Source: an uncultured Bacteroidia bacterium
GTDB lineage: Bacteria; Bacteroidota; Bacteroidia; J057; CALLMJ01
Direction: 5' to 3'
Length of the DNA stretch: 33,979 nt
NCBI GenBank assembly: GCA_938005475.1
Contig: CALLNY010000004.1
Coordinates: 1 to 33,979, forward strand
Shown here: piece after piece, positions 1 through 7,454 of the stretch
How positions within the stretch are numbered: position 1 is the stretch's first letter
Layout of the letters: each line of letters opens with the position of its first letter
Notes under the pieces: generated by a model
Seen by the model: the letters and a program-made list of their open reading frames with translations, nothing else
Told to the model about the DNA's origin: nothing
The model's database searches: none
Program-made: the position numbers and the translations under genes

Positions 1-495
1 AACAGGGTCTGCAACCCAATACTCCTTTACACCATTCTCCTCATACAAACGAAACTTAATATTCAAATCTTTCTTAACACTACCCTCAGAAAGTATTTCC
101 ACAATCAAATCAGGTGCACCTATACAACCTCTCTCATCTAACTTACTTTTATCACATACCACACATATATCAGGCTGTACTACCGTATAAATTTCATTAT
201 TACTTTGCTCACTGAAAAAACCCAAAGTAACATTTTTATTTCTATCTATCAAACGTACATCAAAAGGCGAAGTAAACAAGCTACATTCACTTCTTTTTGT
301 TTTCAAATAATTTCCAATTAACAAAGTATAATTAATTACGGTACTTTGATGTATTCTTTTTGGAGCGGGAGACATTAAAGAGATTTTCCCCTTAAACAAC
401 TCTACACGTTGCTCAAATTGCCATAGCAGATAGTCAGCATAAGTATACAATTTATTGAAATCTAACTGATTGATATTGGTAATGATGTTGTGCAT
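1..495 (-). CDS. Uma2 family (DUF820) nuclease-fold protein, partial (3' end outside window)
   Basis: The reading frame begins at an ATG at 495 and stays open for 165 codons to the window edge, so the C-terminus is missing. It matches the Uma2/DUF820 family, which has a PD-(D/E)xK nuclease-like fold and is often present in many copies in cyanobacteria and some Bacteroidota. Visible family landmarks are RVELFKGKI (about 30-38), MSPAP (41-45), SPFDVRL (76-82), QPDI (107-110), APDLIVEILS (127-136, candidate catalytic D129 and E133), IKFRLYEENGVKEYW (146-160) and VADPV at the edge. No helicase, methylase or other restriction gene is nearby. It starts 12 bases after the stop of the upstream Fe-S gene, so it is probably co-transcribed with it. 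The physiological role of this family is not established. The family call is firm; nuclease activity is only inferred. Confidence 0.85.
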   Translation of the reverse strand, partial: MHNIITNINQLDFNKLYTYADYLLWQFEQRVELFKGKISLMSPAPKRIHQSTVINYTLLIGNYLKTKRSECSLFTSPFDVRLIDRNKNVTLGFFSEQSNNEIYTVVQPDICVVCDKSKLDERGCIGAPDLIVEILSEGSVKKDLNIKFRLYEENGVKEYWVADPV

Positions 496-507
496 AATTT
501 CAATGGT

Positions 508-1845
508 TTAGGGAAGGACAATTTCTAGATTTTGTGTCCAGTTAGCTCTATCAGATGGAGAGAAAGCCCAGGGAGCACCGTTATTTTGTATATTATTAAA
601 CATTACATTGATACTTTCAGAAGCTTTGGACTCTTCCATAACTAAATATCTTCTTAAATCTATGATAATACTGACGGGGTCAATATTGACGGGGCAAGCT
701 TCTACACAGGCATTGCAAGTAGTACAAGCCCATAATTCTTCCTCAGTGATATAATCTCGGAGTAAAGTTTTTCCATCATCTTTCCACTGACCGTTATTTT
801 GGTCTAAAATTTTTCCTACCTGCTCTAAACGGTCTCGGGTTGCCATCATTATTTTGCGAGGAGAAAGTTTTTTACCAGTAAGATTTGCAGGACATACTGA
901 TGTACATCTTCCACATTCTGTACAAGTATACGCATTCAATAATTGAACCCAATTTAAATCGAAAACATCTTTAGCACCAAATTTTTGAGGTTGAGCATTT
1001 TCTTCAACAGGGATTGCAAAAGCGGCTTCAGGGTCCATCATCAATTTTACTTCTTTAGTTATCGCTTCGTTGTTATCTAATTGCCCTTTAGGTTGTAATT
1101 TTGAAAAATATACGTTTGGAAAAGCTAATATAATATGAAAATGTTTAGAATAAGGTAGATAATTCAGGAAAGCTAGGATTCCAAGGATATGAAACCACCA
1201 TGCGGTTCTTTCCACTATAATTAAAGCCTCGTTTGATAAACCATTTAAAATTGGTGTTATCCATACGCTCACTGGGAACATCCCCGCTTGAATATAATGT
1301 TCTACATGGCGAGATTGTAAAATTTGATCAGATGCGTTCATAAATAATAAAGCAATCATTAAAACAATTTCTGTTATCAGAATAACAGAAGCATCTAACT
1401 GCGGAAAGCCCCTTAACTCATCCATTTTCAATCGTAATACAGGACCTTGGCGTCTTATCAAAAAGATAATACAAGCAACCGTCACTAATGCCATAAAAAT
1501 TTCAAAAATACCAATCAAAACGTTGTAAGTATTACCTAAAAAAGAAGCTGTGATGCGATGTGTGCCCAATAGCCCATCCAAAACAATTTCTAGTACTTCT
1601 AAATTTATCAATAAGAAACCTGTATATACTGCTAAATGCAACAAGCCCGGTATAATTCTAACCATCATTTTAGATTGCCCAAAAGCTACTCTCAACATTA
1701 AATTTAAACGTTCGTTAGGATGGTCTTTTCTATTAATATCTCTTCCTAATAGTATGTTTCTACGAATAGAACGAACTTTCGTATAAAATAAGAAACCGGC
1801 TACTCCTAATGCTATGGCAAAAAATAACTGTGATATTATGTTCAT
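508..1845 (-). CDS. Membrane-bound (Fe-S)-binding protein with two [4Fe-4S] motifs
   Basis: A 445-residue protein. The N-terminal half is membrane-embedded, with hydrophobic segments near 3-22, 66-90, 106-130, 152-170 and 214-245; several histidines there (for example H70, H219, H235, H237) could bind heme b as in nitrate-reductase gamma-like subunits. The C-terminal half holds two ferredoxin motifs: C308-x2-C311-x2-C314-x3-C318 and C374-x2-C377-x2-C380-x3-C384. This is the layout of heterodisulfide-reductase/GlpC-related electron carriers common in Bacteroidota. The cysteine-rich CCG domain seen in HdrB/HdrD is absent. In related genomes that domain is usually in a separate second Fe-S gene just downstream, but here a Uma2 gene follows instead. 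Electron donor and acceptor cannot be read from sequence. A TAnnTTTG box lies 29 bases upstream of the ATG. Confidence 0.85.
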   Translation of the reverse strand: MNIISQLFFAIALGVAGFLFYTKVRSIRRNILLGRDINRKDHPNERLNLMLRVAFGQSKMMVRIIPGLLHLAVYTGFLLINLEVLEIVLDGLLGTHRITASFLGNTYNVLIGIFEIFMALVTVACIIFLIRRQGPVLRLKMDELRGFPQLDASVILITEIVLMIALLFMNASDQILQSRHVEHYIQAGMFPVSVWITPILNGLSNEALIIVERTAWWFHILGILAFLNYLPYSKHFHIILAFPNVYFSKLQPKGQLDNNEAITKEVKLMMDPEAAFAIPVEENAQPQKFGAKDVFDLNWVQLLNAYTCTECGRCTSVCPANLTGKKLSPRKIMMATRDRLEQVGKILDQNNGQWKDDGKTLLRDYITEEELWACTTCNACVEACPVNIDPVSIIIDLRRYLVMEESKASESINVMFNNIQNNGAPWAFSPSDRANWTQNLEIVLP

Positions 1846-1873
1846 ATTACAAATATTATCAATAATTCTAACG

Positions 1874-1881
1874 CAAATCTA
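1874..1881 (-). promoter_or_regulatory. Bacteroidota-type -7 box for the Fe-S gene
   Basis: On the minus strand the sequence reads TAGATTTGCG, matching TAnnTTTG with a GCG extension, 29 bases before the ATG at 1845. No TTG is present at 17-23 bases upstream, so only the -7 half is supported. Confidence 0.45.
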
Positions 1882-2252
1882 ACGAAAAAAATTTTTATCC
1901 TAATTGAGAAAAATAAATAGGCATAGAAAAAGTTTTAGAATTATTCCAAAGCCTGTAAAACATTCTATATAACGAATCTCAGTTCTCGACCATATGTTAG
2001 CTACCATATCCCTATTGCGTAATTTGGGCTAAATTTTTTACCTTATATTACGGGATTCTTAACTAAATTCACTATTTTTACAGCATAAACAATGATTTTA
2101 TTACACTATGAAACATAAAAACTTCAACGATGAATACTATAATGAAATAATTATATAAAGCTTTTCAGGTCCTCCTATTGGTTGATTGGTAATCATTACT
2201 TCTTGAATAACCATATTCATTTATATTATTATGCTTTTTTCAATCTACTTTG

Positions 2253-2429
2253 ATGCGTTTCTTTAATTACCGCTTTCAGGTGGAAAGTATTTTTAGAGAT
2301 ACCTATCAAAAAAATTTATTCTCTAATCTTACGCATACCTATACCTACGAGAAGGTGATTGTAAAGGGTTTAAAAATTATCATACTGGTCTATGGAATAA
2401 CTTACCAGTTTAAATATCAGAAAAAATAA
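2253..2429 (+). pseudogene. Possible C-terminal remnant of an IS4-type DDE transposase
   Basis: A 58-codon open frame in an otherwise gene-free, AT-rich region. Near its start it reads NYRFQVESIFRDTYQ. This resembles the C1 signature of IS4-like transposases (typically YRFQIE or YRWQIE, followed by FRD or FK), which carries the catalytic Glu. The remaining residues are basic and hydrophobic but not clearly alignable by eye. The DDE catalytic N-terminal part is not visible upstream and no terminal inverted repeats were found, so at most this is a decayed 3' fragment. It could also be a chance open frame. Confidence 0.35.
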
Positions 2430-2684
2430 GTTTAAAAATATTATATTATAAAATTTATTTTTCTATGGCTTTTAATTTAAAATTTTTTATAATGATTAGT
2501 TTTTTTGATGAAATAGATTTTATTTTATTAAATTTTGTTTGATGAATTGTTTTTTATAGACTTTATTTTTCAAAATACAATGAAAATTTTGTTTATTTAG
2601 GTTTTTGTTGGGAATTTATAAAAAATTTATTCATTGAAAATCAATTAATTACTTATATATTGTAAAAATATATTTCATTTTTTT

Positions 2685-2714
2685 TTGAAAAATCAGAGAT
2701 TGAGTTTAATTTTG
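2685..2714 (+). promoter_or_regulatory. Promoter for the DUF697/SHOCT gene (TTG-N19-TAATTTTG)
   Basis: TTG at 2685-2687 and TAATTTTG at 2707-2714 are separated by 19 bases, matching the Bacteroidota housekeeping consensus. The -7 box continues as GCGTCA. The gene's ATG follows 26 bases after the last G of the box. Confidence 0.7.
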
Positions 2715-2739
2715 CGTCATAAATTTAAATATAATCAAA

Positions 2740-3297
2740 ATGGCAAGTAAAGAAAATCTTGAGCAAATCGTAAAAGGGCATGTATTGTATGCAATGGGAG
2801 CAGGTTTAATACCAGTTCCTGGTTTAGATGTAACGGGTGTAACTCTGGTTCAGTTAGATATGCTAAAAAAAATAGCGCAAGAATATGAAGCAGACTTTTC
2901 TGAACATCAGTTGAAGGCGATTCTAGCAGCATTAGGAAGTAATATTTTCGCAAAAATTGGTGCAAATTCAGGTTGGCTTGTTCCTGCTTTTGGACAAACC
3001 GTAAGCCAATTGACTATGTCCGCTTTATCAGGTGCTTTAACTTATGCTATCTCGCAAGTTTATATTAAGTATCTAGAAGATGGCAAACTATTTGATTTTG
3101 ATACCCAAAAATATAAAGATTTCTTCAATGAACAATTTGAGAAAGGCAAAGAATTCGTAAAAAATCTTGGTAAAAAAACAGAAACAGATAAAGACCCCGT
3201 AGAAAAATTAAAAGAATTATCAGACCTAAAAGAAAAAGGAGCTATCTCTGAAGAAGAATATAACAAAATGAAAGAAAAACTTTTCGCTTCACTTTGA
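2740..3297 (+). CDS. DUF697-like protein with C-terminal SHOCT domain
   Basis: A 185-residue protein. Residues about 8-115 contain the DUF697/YcjF-type pattern: AMGAGLIPVPGLDVTGVT followed by LDMLKKIAQEY, then Gly/Ala-rich amphipathic helices (ALGSNIFAKIG, LTMSALSGALTYAISQVY). This type often associates with membranes and with dynamin-like or Era-like GTPases, but no GTPase domain or gene is present here. A charged linker (about 118-150) leads to a SHOCT module at 152-185 (VEKLKELSDLKEKGAISEEEYNKMK, shown here only as the pattern KLKELSDLKEKGAISEEE), a short helical domain found at the ends of many unrelated proteins and thought to mediate oligomerisation. It is a single-gene unit with its own promoter and a strong downstream terminator. 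Function is unknown; a membrane-stress or tethering role is speculative. Confidence 0.75.
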   Translation: MASKENLEQIVKGHVLYAMGAGLIPVPGLDVTGVTLVQLDMLKKIAQEYEADFSEHQLKAILAALGSNIFAKIGANSGWLVPAFGQTVSQLTMSALSGALTYAISQVYIKYLEDGKLFDFDTQKYKDFFNEQFEKGKEFVKNLGKKTETDKDPVEKLKELSDLKEKGAISEEEYNKMKEKLFASL

Positions 3298-3337
3298 TTT
3301 TTTCATATTAAATAAATATTTTGAGTTCCTAAGTTTG

Positions 3338-3365
3338 AGAGGCTAAATTTACTTAGCCTCTTTTT
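3338..3365 (+). terminator. Rho-independent terminator after the DUF697/SHOCT gene
   Basis: An inverted repeat AGAGGCTAA / TTAGCCTCT (3338-3346 and 3353-3361) with a 6-base loop is followed by a T run (3361-3365). It lies about 40 bases after the stop codon at 3297. Confidence 0.85.
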
Positions 3366-3407
3366 GATTCTTAAACCGCAAATTCTTTATTGAAAATTAG
3401 GATTGGC

Positions 3408-3524
3408 ATGCTCTACCTTTGCCGTTTAGTCGGATTAGACGAATGGTTTACTAAGTATGGCGTAAATTCCACGTTTTATACCATTACCAATAATAAGCTA
3501 ACATTGATTGCTAATAATTTTTAG
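3408..3524 (+). other. Unassigned 38-codon open frame in intergenic space
   Basis: Between the terminator at 3338-3365 and the TolC promoter lies an ATG-started frame of 38 codons containing LVGLDEWFTKYGV and ending LIANNF-stop. Its composition is protein-like and slightly less AT-rich than its surroundings. I do not recognise it. It could be the end of a decayed gene or a chance frame. Confidence 0.2.
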
Positions 3525-3541
3525 GAAACTTGAAACTTTTT

Positions 3542-3574
3542 TTGAGTTTCCATAGTTTTTTTTAAGTAGTTTTG
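3542..3574 (+). promoter_or_regulatory. Promoter for the TolC-family gene (TTG-N22-TAGTTTTG)
   Basis: TTG at 3542-3544 and TAGTTTTG at 3567-3574, continuing as GCGTCA exactly as in the promoter at 2685-2714. The ATG is 15 bases after the box. Confidence 0.65.
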
Positions 3575-3588
3575 CGTCAAATTTCATC

Positions 3589-4926
3589 ATGAAAAAAACG
3601 GTTCTTTGGCTTATCTTATTGAGTACTTCTTTATACGCTCAAAATAAAATGTCTTTGCAACAGTGCATAGAATATGCATTAAAAAATCACCCCAATGTAA
3701 CAAAAGCGGAATTAGAAAAACAAATTGCTAAGTACCAGATGCGTGAGACAATAGGCAAAGGTCTACCTCAGCTAAATGCAGATTTAGATGTTCGTCATTT
3801 CGTTGAGCTACCTGTTTCTTTGATTCCTGCCCAAATCTTCGGTGGGCCTCCTGGAAAATTTATACGTGTTCAATTTGGGACCCAAAATAATGCACAAGCA
3901 AATTTACAATTCTCTCAACTCATTTTTGATGGGCAGTATTTCGTTGGTATAGAAGCCTCTAAATTGTATTACCAACTTTTAGATAAACAAATCATAAAAA
4001 CAAAAGAAGAACTAGCAGGTAACGTAGCAAAAGCTTACTATGCAGTTATCATCAATCAAAAAAGGTTAGATATACTCAAAATCAATCTTTCCGAGTTAGA
4101 TTCTACTCTACAGATATTAAAAGCGCTTCGTAAAAATGGAATGGTCGAATCCATTGATGTTGATAGAGTACAGGTTACTTATAATAATCTGAAAACAGAA
4201 CTTGAAAAAGCCAGAAAATTAGTAGAATTAAGTCTTAATTTGCTTAAATTCCAAATGGGAATGGATTTAAAACAATCATTAGAGCTTGATGATACTAATT
4301 TAGAACAACAAATCTCTGAAGTAATCAATCAACCTACTACTGCCAATGGCTCTAAAAGAATTGAGTTCGATTTATTACAACAACAAATTAAATTACAAAA
4401 AAAGAATATACAACGTTACCAATTTGGAAGATTACCTGGAGTTTATGGTTATGCTTCTTTAAGTACACAAGCCCAGAGAAATGAATTTGATTTTTGGGAT
4501 ACAAAAAAACAGTGGTTCGGCTTTGGTTTAATTGGTTTTCAAATTAAAGTGCCATTATTTGATGGTTTGGTGGCACACAATCGTATTCAAGCAGAGAAAA
4601 ATCGTTTATATACCTATGAACAAGACCTAAAACTCTTTAAGCAAGCCGTAGATTTAGAAGTCAGTAACGCGGAAACCCAATTTATCAATACCAAAACTAC
4701 CTTAGAAATTCAAAAAAGAAATTTAGAATTAGCACAAGAAGTTTTTAGGGTTAGCAAACAAAAATATGAAAAAGGAGTTGGTTCAAATTTGGAGTTAGTA
4801 CAAGCCCAAACAGCTCTGGAGCAAGCCCAAATCAATTATTTCAACACTCTATTAGAGGCTTATTCCGCTTTTGTAGACCTTAAAAAATCTACGGGAGAAA
4901 TCCTTAGTACTTTCTACCCAAAATAA
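3589..4926 (+). CDS. TolC-family outer membrane efflux protein
   Basis: A 445-residue protein with a clear signal peptide (MKKTVLWLILLSTSLYAQ) and the two-fold repeated long-helix architecture of TolC-like outer-membrane channels. Typical sequences are LQQCIEYALKNHPNV (about 23-37) at the start of the first repeat and YEKGVGSNLELVQAQTALEQAQ (seen as GVGSNLELVQAQTALEQAQ) near the C-terminus, before the last coiled helix. Length fits the family. TolC proteins form the trimeric exit duct of tripartite export pumps, spanning the outer membrane and periplasm. Here no membrane-fusion protein, RND, ABC or MFS pump gene is adjacent, and the gene has its own promoter, so its inner-membrane partner must be encoded elsewhere. 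Substrate is unknown. Confidence 0.9.
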   Translation: MKKTVLWLILLSTSLYAQNKMSLQQCIEYALKNHPNVTKAELEKQIAKYQMRETIGKGLPQLNADLDVRHFVELPVSLIPAQIFGGPPGKFIRVQFGTQNNAQANLQFSQLIFDGQYFVGIEASKLYYQLLDKQIIKTKEELAGNVAKAYYAVIINQKRLDILKINLSELDSTLQILKALRKNGMVESIDVDRVQVTYNNLKTELEKARKLVELSLNLLKFQMGMDLKQSLELDDTNLEQQISEVINQPTTANGSKRIEFDLLQQQIKLQKKNIQRYQFGRLPGVYGYASLSTQAQRNEFDFWDTKKQWFGFGLIGFQIKVPLFDGLVAHNRIQAEKNRLYTYEQDLKLFKQAVDLEVSNAETQFINTKTTLEIQKRNLELAQEVFRVSKQKYEKGVGSNLELVQAQTALEQAQINYFNTLLEAYSAFVDLKKSTGEILSTFYPK

Positions 4927-4962
4927 AGCATTGCCCTTTAAAAATAAAATCTTAAACCATTT

Positions 4963-4992
4963 TTGATTATTCAAAATAAAATGCTAATTTTG
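4963..4992 (+). promoter_or_regulatory. Promoter for the TPR-ribH unit (TTG-N19-TAATTTTG)
   Basis: TTG at 4963-4965 and TAATTTTG at 4985-4992 with a 19-base spacer; the box continues as GCG. The ATG of the TPR gene is 24 bases downstream of the box. Confidence 0.7.
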
Positions 4993-5015
4993 CGTGCTTA
5001 TCAGAAAAAGAATTT

Positions 5016-5738
5016 ATGAGTAAACAAAGTAACGAAGTTTACCAAGTTAAAAATGAGGTGGTTACTAAAAATGCGGCGAGTACAACAGATGATGTTCTAA
5101 CTCCTGACACAGTCTTAACCAAAATTAGAATATTTTACGATAAATATAAAAAACAGATTGCATATGTAGGGGTAGGGATATTAGTGATAGTGGCGGCTTA
5201 CTTCGGTTATAACTATTATTTGAACTGGCTAAACGAAGAAGCGGAAGTCAAAATGATGGGGGCAGTAGCGCTTTTTGAAAAAGATTCATTAGATAAAGCT
5301 ATCCATGGGGACGGTAAAAATTTAGGTTTTAAAGCCATTTTAGAAGATTATTCTGGTACGCACAGCGCTAATCAAGCAAAATATTATCTTGGTATTATTG
5401 CCTTGAAGAAAGGACAGTATCAGGAAGGTATTGAATATTTAGAATCTTTCTCAAAACCTATAAACAATTTGATATCAGCCTCCGCATATTCTGCAATAGC
5501 TTACGGTTACGAAGAATTAAATGAACCTGCGAAAGCGGCAAGTTTTTATGAACAAGCGGCTAGAGTCATTGAAAACAATCAAACCACTCCGTTTTATTTA
5601 CAATTAGCCGCAGAAAATTATGAGGTCGCAGGAGAAAATCAAGCCGCATTAGCTATCTACAAAGAAATCATTAAACGCTTCCCTAATTCTCAAGAAAAAT
5701 CCAAAGCGGAGAGAATGGTAGAAAAACTATCTAATTAA
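5016..5738 (+). CDS. Tetratricopeptide-repeat membrane-anchored protein
   Basis: A 240-residue protein. It has a polar N-terminal segment (1-47), one transmembrane helix at about 48-67 (IAYVGVGILVIVAAYFGYNY), and a C-terminal domain of TPR-like helical hairpins (for example YYLGIIALKKGQYQEGIEYL, seen as LGIIALKKGQYQEGIEYL, and SAIAYGYEELNEPAKAASFY, both near 120-190). The layout resembles YfgM-type ancillary chaperone proteins, with the TPR domain on the far side of the inner membrane. It ends with a repeat of the form AALAIYKEIIKRFPNSQEK, as in BamD-type TPR domains. It lies 5 bases upstream of ribH and is surely co-transcribed; my recollection is that TPR-ribH adjacency is common in Bacteroidota. 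No specific partner can be deduced. Confidence 0.8.
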   Translation: MSKQSNEVYQVKNEVVTKNAASTTDDVLTPDTVLTKIRIFYDKYKKQIAYVGVGILVIVAAYFGYNYYLNWLNEEAEVKMMGAVALFEKDSLDKAIHGDGKNLGFKAILEDYSGTHSANQAKYYLGIIALKKGQYQEGIEYLESFSKPINNLISASAYSAIAYGYEELNEPAKAASFYEQAARVIENNQTTPFYLQLAAENYEVAGENQAALAIYKEIIKRFPNSQEKSKAERMVEKLSN

Positions 5739-5743
5739 AAAGT

Positions 5744-6271
5744 ATGTCCTTAGCACATTTACAAACTACCTACCAACCTTTAAATAACTACGATAACGTC
5801 AGTATTGCGATTGTAGTAGCAAATTGGCATACCGAAATTATACAAAAGCTGTATGAAGGAGCTTACACAGTATTAAAAAAGTTTCATGTAGGTAAAATAG
5901 AGCGTTTTGATGTACCAGGTTCATTTGAACTATCTTTTGCGGCAAATCATCTTGCTGGTTATGGTGTTTTTGATGCTATTATTTGTATTGGCGTAGTTAT
6001 TCAAGGAGAGACCAAACATTTTGATTTTATTTGTCAGGCGGTTGCAAATGGAATTACCAATGCCTCTCAAAATACCGATACCCCTATTATTTTTGGGGTC
6101 CTTACTCCTAATACGTTAGAGCAAGCCTATGAAAGAGCTGGAGGAAAATACGGAAATAAAGGAGAAGAAGCCGCTTACGCCGCTCTTCAAATGATAGATT
6201 TCAAGTTCTATGCCCAAAACGTTTACCAATCTATTCAACCTAACTGGATTGATAGCCAAATAGACTCCTAA
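5744..6271 (+). CDS. ribH: 6,7-dimethyl-8-ribityllumazine synthase
   Basis: A 175-residue protein catalysing the penultimate step of riboflavin synthesis: condensation of 5-amino-6-ribitylamino-uracil with 3,4-dihydroxy-2-butanone 4-phosphate. Family signatures are IAIVVANWH (21-29, aromatic W28 at the pyrimidine site), VPGSFEL (57-63), IGVVIQGETKHFDFIC (82-97, catalytic H92 and phosphate-binding region), IIFGVLTPNTLEQA (115-128) and RAGGKYGNKGEEAA (131-144). A short extension after about residue 151 (beginning DFKFYAQNVYQS) goes beyond the usual end of the family. No other rib genes are nearby, and no FMN riboswitch is seen upstream. It is cytosolic and likely forms an icosahedral or pentameric assembly as in relatives. 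Confidence 0.95.
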   Translation: MSLAHLQTTYQPLNNYDNVSIAIVVANWHTEIIQKLYEGAYTVLKKFHVGKIERFDVPGSFELSFAANHLAGYGVFDAIICIGVVIQGETKHFDFICQAVANGITNASQNTDTPIIFGVLTPNTLEQAYERAGGKYGNKGEEAAYAALQMIDFKFYAQNVYQSIQPNWIDSQIDS

Positions 6272-6288
6272 AATTAATCTTCTCTATC

Positions 6289-7428
6289 GTGAAGCAAATT
6301 GTAGCAGTTATTGGTTATATTTTTTGCTTCCAATTAGCTTACTCTCAAGTTATTATAAGTAAATTTGTTCCAGGGGATTTTCGTTTCAGTAATACTCACC
6401 GCGTTGAACTTTTAAATATTGGTAATACCACCGTAAACATTGGTAACTATTTAGTAATAACGAGAGATTACGCCGTAAAATTACCTCCTCAAATTTTTTT
6501 ATCTCCAAACCAAAAATATATTCTTGCTCAAAAAAATAGTGTTATCAAGCCGAATTTAGAACTGAATACCTGTAAAGATTTTCTTTTTAAACCTTACAAA
6601 AAAAATGTTGAAGGCAATTACGTAGTTTTGTTTTCTCCATATCTACAATTTCTTGACGGATTTTATTTTTCTCAATTGAAGGATGTTCCTTTTTTACCTG
6701 AAAAAAATGCTTTAATTTTAGGGAATGGTAACATTATTCATTACGAAATACCTGCCCCTAATTTTAGTAAGTGGAAATACTATCCTATGGGAGAAGACCC
6801 CGCCATCGGATTTGAACAGTATCGTGGAGAGTGGAGAATAACCTCTGTTTATCCGAACAAAAAGATTTACTCGCAAATACAGTTTAAAAATTTTGAGTAT
6901 CGTTTTTTAAATAATGTAATCAACTTTTATTTAGAGACTTCAACCGAAGAAAATTTATCGCATTTTGAGTTACAAAAACTTATAGGAAAGACTTTTCAAA
7001 CAGTATTTCAATTTCAACCTAATAATTCTTACAAAGGAGGAATATATAAATTTGCTGATTCAGAAGTACCTTTAAATCAGACGCTATACTACCGAATAGC
7101 AGTGCGAGATCATTTTGGGATATGGTCGTACTCTAAAATTTTAGAAATCGAGACCAAAGAAAATAAAAAAGACTTTTGGTATGAACTTTTACCACAAAAT
7201 CCGAACTCGCGGCAAGAAATTAGTTTGCGTTTTCTATCCAACTACTCCCAAAACATGAAAGTGAAACTCTTTAATGACCGTATGCAGGAATTAAGTACCA
7301 TTTTCAATAGCTTTATTTATTCCAATCAACAAAATTTATTAAGAATTAAAAAGCTACCTTCAGGAAAATATTGGCTAATTTTTCAAACAGACCTCAAACG
7401 TGAATTTTTAAGTTTTGTAGTTTATTGA
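6289..7428 (+). CDS. Exported protein with lamin-tail-like N-terminus
   Basis: A 379-residue protein starting with GTG at 6289; there is no ATG at the proper distance. The first 20 residues (KQIVAVIGYIFCFQLAYSQ after the start) form a good signal peptide. Residues about 21-110 resemble a lamin-tail (LTD-like) beta-sandwich: VIISKFVPGDFRFSNTHRVE, then LLNIGNTTVNIGNYLV and FLSPNQKYILA. Such domains are common in secreted Bacteroidota proteins. The middle has a fibronectin-like stretch (HFELQKLIGKTFQTVFQ, then LYYRIAVRDHFG). The end (LPSGKYWLIFQTD near 357-369) resembles the last strands of a T9SS type A sorting domain, but the usual first motif is weak. It follows ribH by 17 bases, so it may be read from the same promoter. 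Function is unknown. Confidence 0.6.
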   Translation: MKQIVAVIGYIFCFQLAYSQVIISKFVPGDFRFSNTHRVELLNIGNTTVNIGNYLVITRDYAVKLPPQIFLSPNQKYILAQKNSVIKPNLELNTCKDFLFKPYKKNVEGNYVVLFSPYLQFLDGFYFSQLKDVPFLPEKNALILGNGNIIHYEIPAPNFSKWKYYPMGEDPAIGFEQYRGEWRITSVYPNKKIYSQIQFKNFEYRFLNNVINFYLETSTEENLSHFELQKLIGKTFQTVFQFQPNNSYKGGIYKFADSEVPLNQTLYYRIAVRDHFGIWSYSKILEIETKENKKDFWYELLPQNPNSRQEISLRFLSNYSQNMKVKLFNDRMQELSTIFNSFIYSNQQNLLRIKKLPSGKYWLIFQTDLKREFLSFVVY

Positions 7429-7454
7429 ACATTGAGCAATTACAAATCATTAAA

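Larger units (their letters stand above)
1846..2739. other. Long AT-rich intergenic region between divergent promoters
   Basis: About 890 bases separate the divergent Fe-S and DUF697/SHOCT genes. Promoter-like boxes sit at both ends (1874-1881 minus, 2685-2714 plus). Between them I see a probable transposase fragment (2253-2429, plus) and a 27-codon minus-strand frame at 2137-2220 containing ITNQPIGGPEKLY, which looks peptide-like but is too short to call. The stretch 2430-2690 is extremely AT-rich with many T and A runs and no recognisable gene. No tRNA, structured RNA or clean inverted repeats were seen. The whole region reads like decayed insertion-sequence DNA. Confidence 0.6.

Noticed and set aside
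2735-2965. Minus-strand frame of 76 codons opposite the DUF697/SHOCT gene
   Set aside because: It lies wholly against a gene with clear domains, promoter and terminator, and its product resembles no protein family.
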